Source: CAZBLP01 sp964492825 (lineage in GTDB: Bacteria > DYJV01). From it: DNA of 20,660 bases. Shown here piece after piece: positions 7,326 through 15,546 of this stretch. The first letter of the stretch is position 1. Every line of letters begins with the position of its first letter. The notes under the pieces are model-generated. The model worked only from the letters and a program-made list of their open reading frames with translations, searched no databases and was not told the DNA's origin. The translations under genes and the position numbers were made by a program. The stretch covers positions 1-20,660 of the forward strand of contig CAZBLP010000038.1 of NCBI GenBank assembly GCA_964492825.1, read 5' to 3'.

Positions 7326-7420
7326 TAAAATAACTCCATATTCATTGCTTGCTGTTTGCAAATTAATAAATTCTGTAATAATTTTTCAGTTTTCTTTTTT
7401 AATTTATCTTTATTTTTCAA
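7325..7420 (-). CDS. Possible 31-codon micro-ORF bridging murB and ddl
   Basis: I do not recognise this product. In the -1 frame relative to murB, a TTG at 7420-7418 overlaps the murB stop (TTGA). Thirty-one codons then run without a stop to TAA at 7327-7325, whose last A is the first base of the ddl ATG (TAATG). The peptide would be Lys-rich and amphipathic (it begins MKNKDKLKKKTEKLLQNLL) with one Cys and no membrane segment. Upstream there is only a weak purine run (AAAGAGAAG). It may be a real small protein, a translational coupling device that delivers ribosomes to ddl, or chance. Open runs of this length are not rare in AT-rich DNA, but exact abutment on both sides is less expected. Confidence 0.3.
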   Translation of the reverse strand: MKNKDKLKKKTEKLLQNLLICKQQAMNMELF

Positions 7421-8271
7421 TAAACTATAACTTCTCTTTCCAGATTTATATTAAACCTGTGTTTAACCTCATTTTCTATTGTTTCTATTAATTTTAAAAC
7501 ATCTCTGCCTTTTGCTTTGCCTCTATTAATTATAAAATTTGCATGTTTTTCTGACACAGCTGCATCACCGATATTTTTGCCTTTTAATCCCGCATCTTCT
7601 ATTAATTTGCCTGCATAATAAGATTTACTATTTTTAAAAACAGAGCCGCATGAGAACCCTTTGGGTTGTTTTTCTCTTCTTAACTTGATTTTCCTTTTTA
7701 TTTCAGATTTTATTTTTTCTATGCTGTTATGAGAATATTTAAAATAACCGCCTAAAATCAGCTTGTCATCAATGCCTGTTAATTTTCTGTATTCAAAATT
7801 AAGTTGACTTTTGTTTAATTCTAAAATGTTCATTTTATTTAAATCCAGAATATCCACTTTTTCCAAAATATCTGAAATAGTAGTAGAAAAGCTTCCTGCA
7901 TTCATTTTTATAAAACCACCTACAGTACCAGGAATGCCCGCTAAAAACTCAAACCCGCTTATACTGTTTTTTATACAGAAATTAATTAACCTCATGCCCA
8001 ATACTCCACATTCGCAGTATAAATAATCATTTTCTAAAATCAATTTATCAAATCCTTTTAAATCAATTAGTAAATTTTTTCTGTAAAATTCCTTACTAAA
8101 AAGCGTATTTGAACCATTTCCAATAAAATATGTTGTAAATCTGTTTTTTTTGGCAAATAAAATTGCATCTTTTAACTCGGCAATAGTATCTGGTTTAACA
8201 TAATATTCAAATATTGATTCTACTTTCAATGTGTTTAAATTTCTAATGTTTTTATTTTTCACAATTTTCAT
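7417..8271 (-). CDS. murB: UDP-N-acetylenolpyruvoylglucosamine reductase
   Basis: FAD/NADPH enzyme that reduces UDP-GlcNAc-enolpyruvate to UDP-MurNAc. The 284-aa length fits the shorter type II MurB. The FAD-binding GNGSN is at residues 51-55. It is followed by GFEFLAGIPGTVGGFIKMNAG, FEYRKL with the substrate Arg, FSCGSVFKN with the catalytic Ser, SEKHANFIIN and a C-terminal LEREV that supplies the conserved Glu. The N-terminal 'TTFRIGG' of many type II enzymes is replaced by NTLKVESI. ATG 8271 overlaps the end of murC by 20 nt and has AAAGG very close upstream. The stop at 7417 precedes a 91-nt gap to ddl that holds a candidate micro-ORF. Confidence 0.96.
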   Translation of the reverse strand: MKIVKNKNIRNLNTLKVESIFEYYVKPDTIAELKDAILFAKKNRFTTYFIGNGSNTLFSKEFYRKNLLIDLKGFDKLILENDYLYCECGVLGMRLINFCIKNSISGFEFLAGIPGTVGGFIKMNAGSFSTTISDILEKVDILDLNKMNILELNKSQLNFEYRKLTGIDDKLILGGYFKYSHNSIEKIKSEIKRKIKLRREKQPKGFSCGSVFKNSKSYYAGKLIEDAGLKGKNIGDAAVSEKHANFIINRGKAKGRDVLKLIETIENEVKHRFNINLEREVIVY

Positions 8272-9640
8272 TTGCCTTTAGTTTTTCCAAAATCATTTCA
8301 CCTGTTTTCCATATATCACCTGCACCTACTGTAATAATCAAGTTATTATCCACAACATTGGAAACATATTCAGCAATATCTTCAAAATTTTGTATATAAT
8401 GAATATCTCTGTGGCCATATTCCTTAAATTTATCCAATAAAGTTTTTGCATTTATTCCTTCAATAGGTTCTTCTGATGCTGCATAAATATCTGTAATAAT
8501 AAGTTTATCTGCATTGTAGAATGCTGTTGCAAATTGCTCCATTAACTCTTTTGTCCTTGAATATCTGTGAGGTTGAAAAATTACTACTATGCTTTTGTCA
8601 AAACCTTTTTTTGCTGCTTCTAATGTGGCTTTAATCTCAGTAGGGTGGTGAGCATAGTCATCTACAACAATATTATTACCTACAGTACCTTTAATGTAAA
8701 ATCTTCTGTTAACTCCTGCAAAATTATCAAGAGCATTTTTAATTGTTTCAAAATCAATATCCAATTCCCATGCTACTGTAATTGCAGCCAGAGCATTATA
8801 AACATTATGAATGCCGGGCATATTGATTTTAATTTCACCTTTTTCTTCATTTTGAATGTATACTGTAAATTTTGATTCTGTATTTTTGTATGATATATTT
8901 CCTGCTCTTACATTAGCCTGTGAGACAAGGCCGTAAGTGAGAAATCTCTTTTTTATTTCCGGAATTATTTCCTGAATGTTTTCCTGGTCAAGACATAAAA
9001 TATCTAATCCGTAGAATGGTACTTTATTTAAGAAATCAACAAAAGTTTCTTTAATTTGCTCAATACCTCCTGTATAATAATCGAGGTGCTCAGGATCAAT
9101 ATTTGTAACAACAGCTATTGTAGGGTTTAACAGAAGAAATGAACCGTCGCTTTCATCAGCTTCAGCAACGAGAAACTGACCTTTTCCGAGTTTTGCATTA
9201 CTTCCGAGGCTGTCAAGTTTTCCGCCTATTACAATTGTAGGATCAAACCCTGCTTTGTTTAAAATAGTGCCAATCATTGAAGTAGTTGTTGTTTTTCCAT
9301 GAGTGCCTGCTATTGCTATTCCATATTTCATTCTCATTAATTCCGATAACATTTCAGCTCTTTTTATTACAGGTATACCTTTGTTAATAGCTGCTTTAAC
9401 TTCTGGATTTTTTTCATTTATAGCTGAAGAAACTATTACAATATGAGCATCTTTTATATTAATTTCATTGTGTCCTATGAAAATTTTAATACCAAAAGAT
9501 TCAAGCCTGGTTGTGACGCTGCTCTTTCTAATGTCTGACCCCTGAACTTTATATCCGAGGTTATATAATACTTCAGCTATACCGCTCATGCCAATACCAC
9601 CAATACCAACAAAATGAATTACTTTATCTTTTTTATACAT
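8252..9640 (-). CDS. murC: UDP-N-acetylmuramate--L-alanine ligase
   Basis: Adds the first amino acid, L-Ala, to UDP-MurNAc using ATP in the cytoplasm. The 462-aa protein has the N-terminal UDP-binding Rossmann start VHFVGIGGIGMSGIAEVL (8-25), ATP P-loop GTHGKTTTT (112-120), EADESDGSF and TNIDPEHLDYY (Mur-ligase central domain), and DDYAHHPTEI marking the C-terminal domain, the MurC-specific His-His signature. ATG 9640 lies 8 nt inside the end of murG, with an AGAAAGAG purine stretch upstream; its 3' end overlaps murB by 20 nt. No key residue appears altered. Confidence 0.98.
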   Translation of the reverse strand: MYKKDKVIHFVGIGGIGMSGIAEVLYNLGYKVQGSDIRKSSVTTRLESFGIKIFIGHNEINIKDAHIVIVSSAINEKNPEVKAAINKGIPVIKRAEMLSELMRMKYGIAIAGTHGKTTTTSMIGTILNKAGFDPTIVIGGKLDSLGSNAKLGKGQFLVAEADESDGSFLLLNPTIAVVTNIDPEHLDYYTGGIEQIKETFVDFLNKVPFYGLDILCLDQENIQEIIPEIKKRFLTYGLVSQANVRAGNISYKNTESKFTVYIQNEEKGEIKINMPGIHNVYNALAAITVAWELDIDFETIKNALDNFAGVNRRFYIKGTVGNNIVVDDYAHHPTEIKATLEAAKKGFDKSIVVIFQPHRYSRTKELMEQFATAFYNADKLIITDIYAASEEPIEGINAKTLLDKFKEYGHRDIHYIQNFEDIAEYVSNVVDNNLIITVGAGDIWKTGEMILEKLKANENCEK

Positions 9641-10679
9641 TTTTTACTCTTTCTAATATTATTTTTAACCCCTCTTTATAATCGCCTAATACTTTATAAT
9701 CTTTTACAAATCGTTGTTCATTATTTAGAAAAAAATTTATCCATTTAAAAAACTTTTCTTCAGTTAATTGTTTCTGTTTTAAGATAACACCTTTACCGGA
9801 TTTTGCAAATTCAACTGCATTATACCACTGATGGTTGTCAGCAGCGTAAGGATAGGGGATTAAAACAGCTTTTTTGGCATTATAATAAATTTCAGCAATG
9901 GATGTAGCTCCTGCCCTTGAGATAATTAACTCAACCTTACTGAATAGTTCCCAGATTTTTTCATAGTATGGAAAAATTTCATATTGAAAACTGTTGCTAT
10001 TTTTTTTGTAAATTTTTTCAATTTCATTAAAGTTATTTTCACCTGTAATATGATAAATTTTTAAATTTTCAATGTTTTTTAATTTATCTAAAACAGCGAC
10101 AAACAATTTGTTAATCTGTTTAGCTCCCTGGCTGCCTCCGAATATTAAAATTCCTTTTGTTTCAGAACTGATATTTTCAAATTCTTTTCTTATAAAATTA
10201 CCTGTAACTACGGCTTTGTATTTAAAAGGAACTTTTAAAGTTTTATTAAATGATAGGTAAATGTCGTTTACAAAGAAACTCAATACTCTGTTGCCAAAAC
10301 CCATATATGCATTTTGTTCGCATATTCCGGATCTGATTTTTAAAAAATAAGCAGCTATTACCATTGGTACAGACATAAATCCGCCTGTTCCAAGTAGGTA
10401 GTTTATTTTATGTTTTTTCAAAATAGAAACAGAACTAAAAATATGTCTGACTAATTTAAAGATTACCAATAATTTGTGAAATATATTAACTCCTTTAAAT
10501 TTTTCTCCTTTTGTAAATACCATTTCAAAGCCGTATGCTGATATAAGTTTTTCTTCCATACTGTTTTTTCTGCCTGAAAAAATAACATTAATGTTGTTTT
10601 CTTTTAAAAATCTTCCAATTGTAATTGCAGGGTAAATATGTCCCCCTGTTCCTCCAGTAGCAATTAAAACATTAAACAT
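9633..10679 (-). CDS. murG: Undecaprenyldiphospho-muramoylpentapeptide beta-N-acetylglucosaminyltransferase
   Basis: Peripheral inner-membrane GT-B transferase that adds GlcNAc to lipid I, forming lipid II. The 348-aa protein has ATGGTGGHIYPA (7-18) with the essential His, GTGGFMSVP, ILIFGGSQGAKQIN, ISRAGATSIAEI and LIPYPYAADNHQWYNA (UDP-GlcNAc site). The usual HEQN box reads CEQN here (Cys codon at 10322-10320), followed by AYMGFGNR instead of the common vPGltNr. ATG 10679 overlaps ftsW by 8 nt and has AGAGG seven nt upstream. The stop overlaps murC by 8 nt. The identity is secure; the His-to-Cys change is the only oddity. Confidence 0.97.
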   Translation of the reverse strand: MFNVLIATGGTGGHIYPAITIGRFLKENNINVIFSGRKNSMEEKLISAYGFEMVFTKGEKFKGVNIFHKLLVIFKLVRHIFSSVSILKKHKINYLLGTGGFMSVPMVIAAYFLKIRSGICEQNAYMGFGNRVLSFFVNDIYLSFNKTLKVPFKYKAVVTGNFIRKEFENISSETKGILIFGGSQGAKQINKLFVAVLDKLKNIENLKIYHITGENNFNEIEKIYKKNSNSFQYEIFPYYEKIWELFSKVELIISRAGATSIAEIYYNAKKAVLIPYPYAADNHQWYNAVEFAKSGKGVILKQKQLTEEKFFKWINFFLNNEQRFVKDYKVLGDYKEGLKIILERVKNV

Positions 10680-11775
10680 CCTCTAAATCCCTCGCAATAC
10701 TTAATAGAATTCCAACAGCAAACAGATTTATTATAAGTGAACTTCCACCATAACTGAAAAATGGAAGAACCAAGCCTTTTGGTGGCAAAATATTTGTGCA
10801 GACAGCCATATTTATAAAAGCCTGCATAGTTATGAGAATAGTCAAGCCAAGTCCGAGCAACCTTCCGAATCTGTCTTTTACTTTTAATGACATCATTATA
10901 CCTGCAATAAAAAACAGTGTAAAAATTACAATAACCGCAAAAACACCTATAAAACCAAGCTCTTCAGCTAAAATTGAAAAAATATAGTCAGTAAATGACT
11001 CAGGTAAATAATGACGTTTTGCCATTGAATTTCCGGGTCCTATACCTAAAATTCCTCCTGCACCAAAACTAATCAGAGATTGAGAAGATTGATAGCCTTT
11101 GTCATTATAATGTTGAAAAGGATGCATAAAAGCAAGAATTCTGTTTAATCTGTAAGGTGATACTAAGATTAAAACTCCTATACTGGTACAGAAAAGGAGT
11201 ATTGGAAGAAACAAATGCCTTATTCTGACACCACCTAAAAACATCATTATAAAAATCATGCATCCCATTATTGCGAAACTGCCTAAATCTCTCTGAAGAA
11301 GAACAAATATCATAATAATGCCGGGAATTAGCACGCATGGCAAAAAACCATACGAGAAGCTGTCCAATTTGCTCTCTTTTTTCTCAAGGAGATATGCAAG
11401 GAAAATTATTAAGAAAACTTTTGCCATTTCCGATGGTTGAACATTTATTGGGCCCAATCCGAGCCATCTGTTTGCACCGTTGATTTTTCTTCCAATTCCT
11501 GGAATAAAAGTCAGTATAACCAATAGGCAACTTAGAATTAACAATAAATATGCTAATTTTTTAAACACTCTGTAATCAATAAGACTCACACTATACATAA
11601 TGAAAATGCCAACAACAGCATATATTATTTGCCTGAAAAAGAAATAGTATGAATATCCGAATTTTTCACTGCTTGTAGAATAACTTGCACTGTAAACCAT
11701 TGCCAAGCCCATACTAAGCAGGATAAACGTCAGTATAGCTATTGTTTTGTAGTATTTTTTCGATGTATCATTCAT
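10672..11775 (-). CDS. ftsW: Septal peptidoglycan glycosyltransferase FtsW (SEDS family)
   Basis: Multi-pass inner-membrane glycan polymerase that works with FtsI at the septum using lipid II. The 367-aa protein has about ten hydrophobic segments, GANRWLGLGPINVQPSE (100-116), the extracellular loop GPGNSMAKRHYLPESFTDYIFSILAEELG with the putative catalytic Asp263, and FFSYGGSSLI (339-348), the SEDS C-terminal signature. It starts at ATG 11775, 8 nt inside murD, with AAAGAGA upstream, and its stop overlaps the murG start. FtsW rather than RodA is chosen because of its place in the dcw cluster. Confidence 0.96.
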   Translation of the reverse strand: MNDTSKKYYKTIAILTFILLSMGLAMVYSASYSTSSEKFGYSYYFFFRQIIYAVVGIFIMYSVSLIDYRVFKKLAYLLLILSCLLVILTFIPGIGRKINGANRWLGLGPINVQPSEMAKVFLIIFLAYLLEKKESKLDSFSYGFLPCVLIPGIIMIFVLLQRDLGSFAIMGCMIFIMMFLGGVRIRHLFLPILLFCTSIGVLILVSPYRLNRILAFMHPFQHYNDKGYQSSQSLISFGAGGILGIGPGNSMAKRHYLPESFTDYIFSILAEELGFIGVFAVIVIFTLFFIAGIMMSLKVKDRFGRLLGLGLTILITMQAFINMAVCTNILPPKGLVLPFFSYGGSSLIINLFAVGILLSIARDLEDV

Positions 11776-13039
11776 TTACAATCTCTTTAAACTTTTTTCC
11801 TCTTTGTTTATAATTTTCAAACATATCAAAGCTTGCACATGCTGGTGAAAAGAGGATAATATCTCCATGTGTTGCAAAACTTTTTGCTTTTTTAACAGCT
11901 TGTTCCAGATTACCGACTTCATAAGGTGAAATAGATTTAAGCTCATTAGAAATTTTCTGTTTAGCTTTTCCAAAACATATTATTTTTTTCAGATGTTTAT
12001 ATTGTTCAATTTTTTTAAAACTTTCACCTTTATGAATACCACCTAAAATCAATATTACAGGGTTTTCAAAGCTCTCTATTGCTTTACATGTTGAAGTTAC
12101 AGTAGTGCTTTTTGAATCATTAAAGAATTTAACCCCGTTTCTTTCTGTTACAAGTTCCAATCTGTGCTCTAATCCTTTAAATTTGTATACAATTTGCTCA
12201 ATATCTTTTTTGTTTACTCCGCAAATAATTCCAATAAGAGAGGCAACAAATATGTCTTCATAAAAATGTTTGCCTTTTATTAAAATTTTTTCTGTATCCA
12301 ATGTTAATTTGCAATTTTTATATCTGATATTGACTTTATTATTACTAATAACATCATCAATGTTGTAAAAATAGAAATTATCACTGTCTTTGATAAATCT
12401 TTTAATACTCTTATTCATAATAACTAATTGATTATTTTTTCTATTTTTTAAAATATTCATTTTAGCATTAGCATATTCGTTAAAATCTTTATACCTGTCA
12501 AGGTGATCAGGTGTAATATTTAAAATAACAGCTATATCAGGTGTAAAATTTTTAATACATTCAAGCTGGAAACTACTTAGCTCAAGTATGGAAAAATCGT
12601 AATGTTCATTGGTTTTAAATATTTCAATAGCAGGAGTTCCAATATTTCCGCCAATAAAAGTTTTATACTTAGTTTTCAAAATTTCACCTGCAAGTGTAGT
12701 GGTAGTGGTTTTTCCATTTGTACCGGTAATAGCAATTATTTTACTGGTGTTGAAAAGGTAAAAAAGTTCAATATCGCCTATAACCTCTTTTCCATCAGGA
12801 ATAGGAAGTTTTTTTCTGTCTATTCCGGGGCTTATAACTATTAAATCTGTTTTTTCAAAAATCTCTGCAGGATGGCCGTTTTCTATAATTTTCAAGTTTT
12901 TATGATTTAAATTGATATTAATACTATTTTTATCATTTAAAATTACATAAGCTCCTTTATGAAGCAAAAATTCAGCAACAGCTTTACCTGTTTTTCCTGC
13001 ACCAATAACCAAAATTTTTCTGTTTTCTAATTCAATCAT
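11768..13039 (-). CDS. murD: UDP-N-acetylmuramoylalanine--D-glutamate ligase
   Basis: Adds D-Glu to UDP-MurNAc-L-Ala. The 423-aa protein opens with a dinucleotide-like fold VIGAGKTGKAVAEFLL (11-26) and VISPGI. It then has the ATP loop GTNGKTTTT (106-114), ELSSFQLE, LNITPDHLDRY followed by NAKMNI with the Lys that is carbamylated in the family, and FNDSKSTTVTST in the C-terminal part. ATG 13039 is 4 nt from the mraY stop with GAGAT upstream; the end overlaps ftsW by 8 nt. The protein is Asn/Lys-rich like most of the operon. No defect seen. Confidence 0.97.
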   Translation of the reverse strand: MIELENRKILVIGAGKTGKAVAEFLLHKGAYVILNDKNSININLNHKNLKIIENGHPAEIFEKTDLIVISPGIDRKKLPIPDGKEVIGDIELFYLFNTSKIIAITGTNGKTTTTTLAGEILKTKYKTFIGGNIGTPAIEIFKTNEHYDFSILELSSFQLECIKNFTPDIAVILNITPDHLDRYKDFNEYANAKMNILKNRKNNQLVIMNKSIKRFIKDSDNFYFYNIDDVISNNKVNIRYKNCKLTLDTEKILIKGKHFYEDIFVASLIGIICGVNKKDIEQIVYKFKGLEHRLELVTERNGVKFFNDSKSTTVTSTCKAIESFENPVILILGGIHKGESFKKIEQYKHLKKIICFGKAKQKISNELKSISPYEVGNLEQAVKKAKSFATHGDIILFSPACASFDMFENYKQRGKKFKEIVNE

Positions 13040-13043
13040 AATC

Positions 13044-14120
13044 TTATCTCAATTTTAATGTACTAATTGCTACTAATGACAATAAAAACGATATAATCCA
13101 AAATCTAACAATTATTTTAGGCTCTTTCCAACCTTTTAATTCAAAATGATGATGTATTGGAGCCATTCTGAAAACTCTTTTACCAGTTGTTTTATATGAT
13201 AATACCTGTATTATTACAGAAAGAGTTTCCATAACAAAAACTCCGCCTATAATAATAAGCAGAAGTTCGTTTTTAGTAACAAGAGCAGCAACTCCGAGAG
13301 TGGCTCCTAATGATAGTGAGCCTACATCTCCCATGAAAACCTGTGCAGGATATGTATTGAACCATAAAAAACCGATTCCTGCACCTAACATGGCACCTGA
13401 ATAAATTGTAAATTCTCCAACACCTCTTATAAATGGTATATGCAGATATTGAGCTATTTTATAATTACCACTGCAATAAGCAAGTATCATGAAAGTTGCA
13501 GATGCGATTATTACCGGGCCAATAGCCAGTCCGTCAAGTCCGTCAGTGAGATTTACAGCATTGGAACTTCCTATTATTACGAGCATTGCAAATGGAATGT
13601 AAAAAATACCAAGATCAAAGCGGAAATTTTTAAAAAATGGAACTGTTAAAACTGTATCAACATGAGTAAATTTATAAATTGCAAATGATATGATAAATGC
13701 AAAAATTATTTGGAGAGAAAATTTGCTTTTTGCGCTTAATCCTTTGTTTTCTCTTTTTGCCAGTTTTTTATAGTCGTCAATAAATCCTACAAATCCAAAT
13801 GATAAAGTTGTAAATATTACTATCCACAAAAATTTATTACTGTAATCCATCCATAAAAGTGCTGGGATTATAGTTGCAAAAATAATTAAAATGCCGCCCA
13901 TTGTAGGAGTTCCCTGCTTATCTTCATGCCATGCCGGTCCTTCTTCAAGAATGTATTGTCCTACTTTAAGTGTTTTTAATCTTTTTATAATTGATTCACC
14001 GAAAATAAAACAGATAAGCAATGCTGTGATTGTTGCATAAATGGTTCTAAAAGTAATGTATCTGAAAACATTGAGTGCTGAAAGATAATTATGTAATGAG
14101 TAAAAAATATGATACAGCAT
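13044..14120 (-). CDS. mraY: Phospho-N-acetylmuramoyl-pentapeptide transferase
   Basis: Inner-membrane enzyme that transfers phospho-MurNAc-pentapeptide to undecaprenyl phosphate, making lipid I. The 358-aa protein has about ten membrane segments. It shows GTPTMGGI (70-77), DDYKK with Asp115/Asp116, NLTDGLDGLA (190-199), VFMGDVGSLSLG with Asp265, and PIHHHFEL with the triple His (323-325), all expected of active MraY. ATG 14120 has AGGTGG upstream. The 85-nt spacer after murF is one of the two larger gaps in the cluster, and holds only stops and very short frames; murD follows after 4 nt. Confidence 0.98.
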   Translation of the reverse strand: MLYHIFYSLHNYLSALNVFRYITFRTIYATITALLICFIFGESIIKRLKTLKVGQYILEEGPAWHEDKQGTPTMGGILIIFATIIPALLWMDYSNKFLWIVIFTTLSFGFVGFIDDYKKLAKRENKGLSAKSKFSLQIIFAFIISFAIYKFTHVDTVLTVPFFKNFRFDLGIFYIPFAMLVIIGSSNAVNLTDGLDGLAIGPVIIASATFMILAYCSGNYKIAQYLHIPFIRGVGEFTIYSGAMLGAGIGFLWFNTYPAQVFMGDVGSLSLGATLGVAALVTKNELLLIIIGGVFVMETLSVIIQVLSYKTTGKRVFRMAPIHHHFELKGWKEPKIIVRFWIISFLLSLVAISTLKLR

Positions 14121-14205
14121 AAACCCACCTTTTAAAGTTGAAATCTAAAATCTGATAAACATTAATATAAAATATTTTCAAAATTCATTTTTTAATTTTT
14201 TATTG

Positions 14206-15537
14206 CTAAGCGTATTTTAAAATTTTTTCAGTAATTTCTTCAAATTTCATTCCTCTCGATGCTTTGATTAGGAGTAAATCTCCAGATTTTGCATTTGAAT
14301 TAATAAAATTTACTATTTCATCTTTATTGTGAAAGTATTTTACAAGTTTATGATGCTTGTTAATATTTCTCAGAGTATTTTTTATTAATTCACCTGTGCC
14401 TACAATATACTTTATGTCAGACTCTGAAATAATCTCTCCCAGTTTTGAATGTAATTCTTTGCTGAACTTGCCGAGTTCGAACATATCACCTATTACAGCT
14501 ATTTTTTTCCCAAAAACATTTAATTCATTTACAAGGTCAATAGCTCCTCTAAATGAGTCAAAATTTGCATTATAGCAGTCATTAAAAATATAATAACTTT
14601 TATCTGTTTTAAGCATTTCGCTTCTTTTATCACTTGGTGTAAAGCTTTCTATTCTTTTTAAAATGAATTCATCATCAAATCCAAGTTCTAAAGCTGTCAT
14701 AAAAACACTGATTATGTTAAAAGCGTTAAATTTTCCCAAAAGTTTTGTATTTATCTGGTACTCTTTGTTTTTATACGAGAATCTAATACTGTTTTTTATA
14801 CAATCAGAGTGTGAAGCCAATAATTTGCAATGAACTTCTTCAGATTCTCCGAAAGTAAATATATTATTTCCTCTAATGTCTATATTTTCATGTATAAAGC
14901 CTTTGACTAAATCAGGATTGTTTTTTATTAACAAGCTTTTTTCTTTGAAAACGTTTGTTAAACTGCCAAAACCTTCGAGATGCCCGTAACCGATATTTGT
15001 GATAATTACATATTCAGGTGTTGTTATGTTATTTAACTTTTCCATTTCACCAGGTGTATTAATCCCCAATTCTAAAATAATAAAATTTTCATTTTTATCT
15101 GCATTCAGGATAGTTAAAGGTACGCCTATTAGATTATTATAATTTTTCTCTGTGCCATAAAAACCAGTTACATGTTTTAATATGTCCTTTGTTGTTGTTT
15201 TACCTGCTGAACCTGTTATTGCTATTACTTTGAATCTATTTTTGGTAATATAATATTTTGCAATTTTACCTAATGCTTCCAATGTGTCTGTTACTTTAAT
15301 TAAAGTGATATTCTCTCCGAAGTTTTTATCTTCTGATGTTAATGCTGCAAACGCACCTTTGGCAACAGCTTGTTTAATGAAATCATGACCATTAAATTTT
15401 TCTCCAATAAGGGGGATAAATAATTTCCCTTCCAATTTATCTCTACTGTCAGTCGAAATTCCGGTGACAGTAAAATTATCCTTGTAATTAATTAATTGCC
15501 CATCTAAAATTTTTGCAATTTCTCTGATGTTAAACAT
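14206..15537 (-). CDS. murF: UDP-N-acetylmuramoyl-tripeptide--D-alanyl-D-alanine ligase
   Basis: Completes UDP-MurNAc-pentapeptide by adding D-Ala-D-Ala made by Ddl. The 443-aa protein has ISTDSRDKLEGKLFIPLIGEKFNGHDF at the N-terminus (ligand domain), the ATP loop TGSAGKTTTK (108-117), EKNYNNLIGVPLTIL, LELGINTPGEM, NIGYGHLEGFGS, KEKSLLI with the likely carbamylated Lys, and NDCYNANFDSFRGAI, the MurF-type C-terminal box. ATG 15537 lies 9 nt after the murE stop with AAAGGG upstream. An 85-nt spacer follows it. Confidence 0.97.
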   Translation of the reverse strand: MFNIREIAKILDGQLINYKDNFTVTGISTDSRDKLEGKLFIPLIGEKFNGHDFIKQAVAKGAFAALTSEDKNFGENITLIKVTDTLEALGKIAKYYITKNRFKVIAITGSAGKTTTKDILKHVTGFYGTEKNYNNLIGVPLTILNADKNENFIILELGINTPGEMEKLNNITTPEYVIITNIGYGHLEGFGSLTNVFKEKSLLIKNNPDLVKGFIHENIDIRGNNIFTFGESEEVHCKLLASHSDCIKNSIRFSYKNKEYQINTKLLGKFNAFNIISVFMTALELGFDDEFILKRIESFTPSDKRSEMLKTDKSYYIFNDCYNANFDSFRGAIDLVNELNVFGKKIAVIGDMFELGKFSKELHSKLGEIISESDIKYIVGTGELIKNTLRNINKHHKLVKYFHNKDEIVNFINSNAKSGDLLLIKASRGMKFEEITEKILKYA

Positions 15538-15546
15538 GTTTACCCT

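Noticed and set aside
7326..7361. N-terminal extension of Ddl to TTG 7361
   Set aside because: The added residues match no Ddl feature; ATG 7325 has GGAG at good spacing and begins the conserved domain.
14121..14205. Possible internal promoter or small gene in the mraY-murF spacer
   Set aside because: TTGAAA is present but no good -10 lies at a proper distance, and the frames that start with ATG are only 5-8 codons long; I see only AT-rich spacer.
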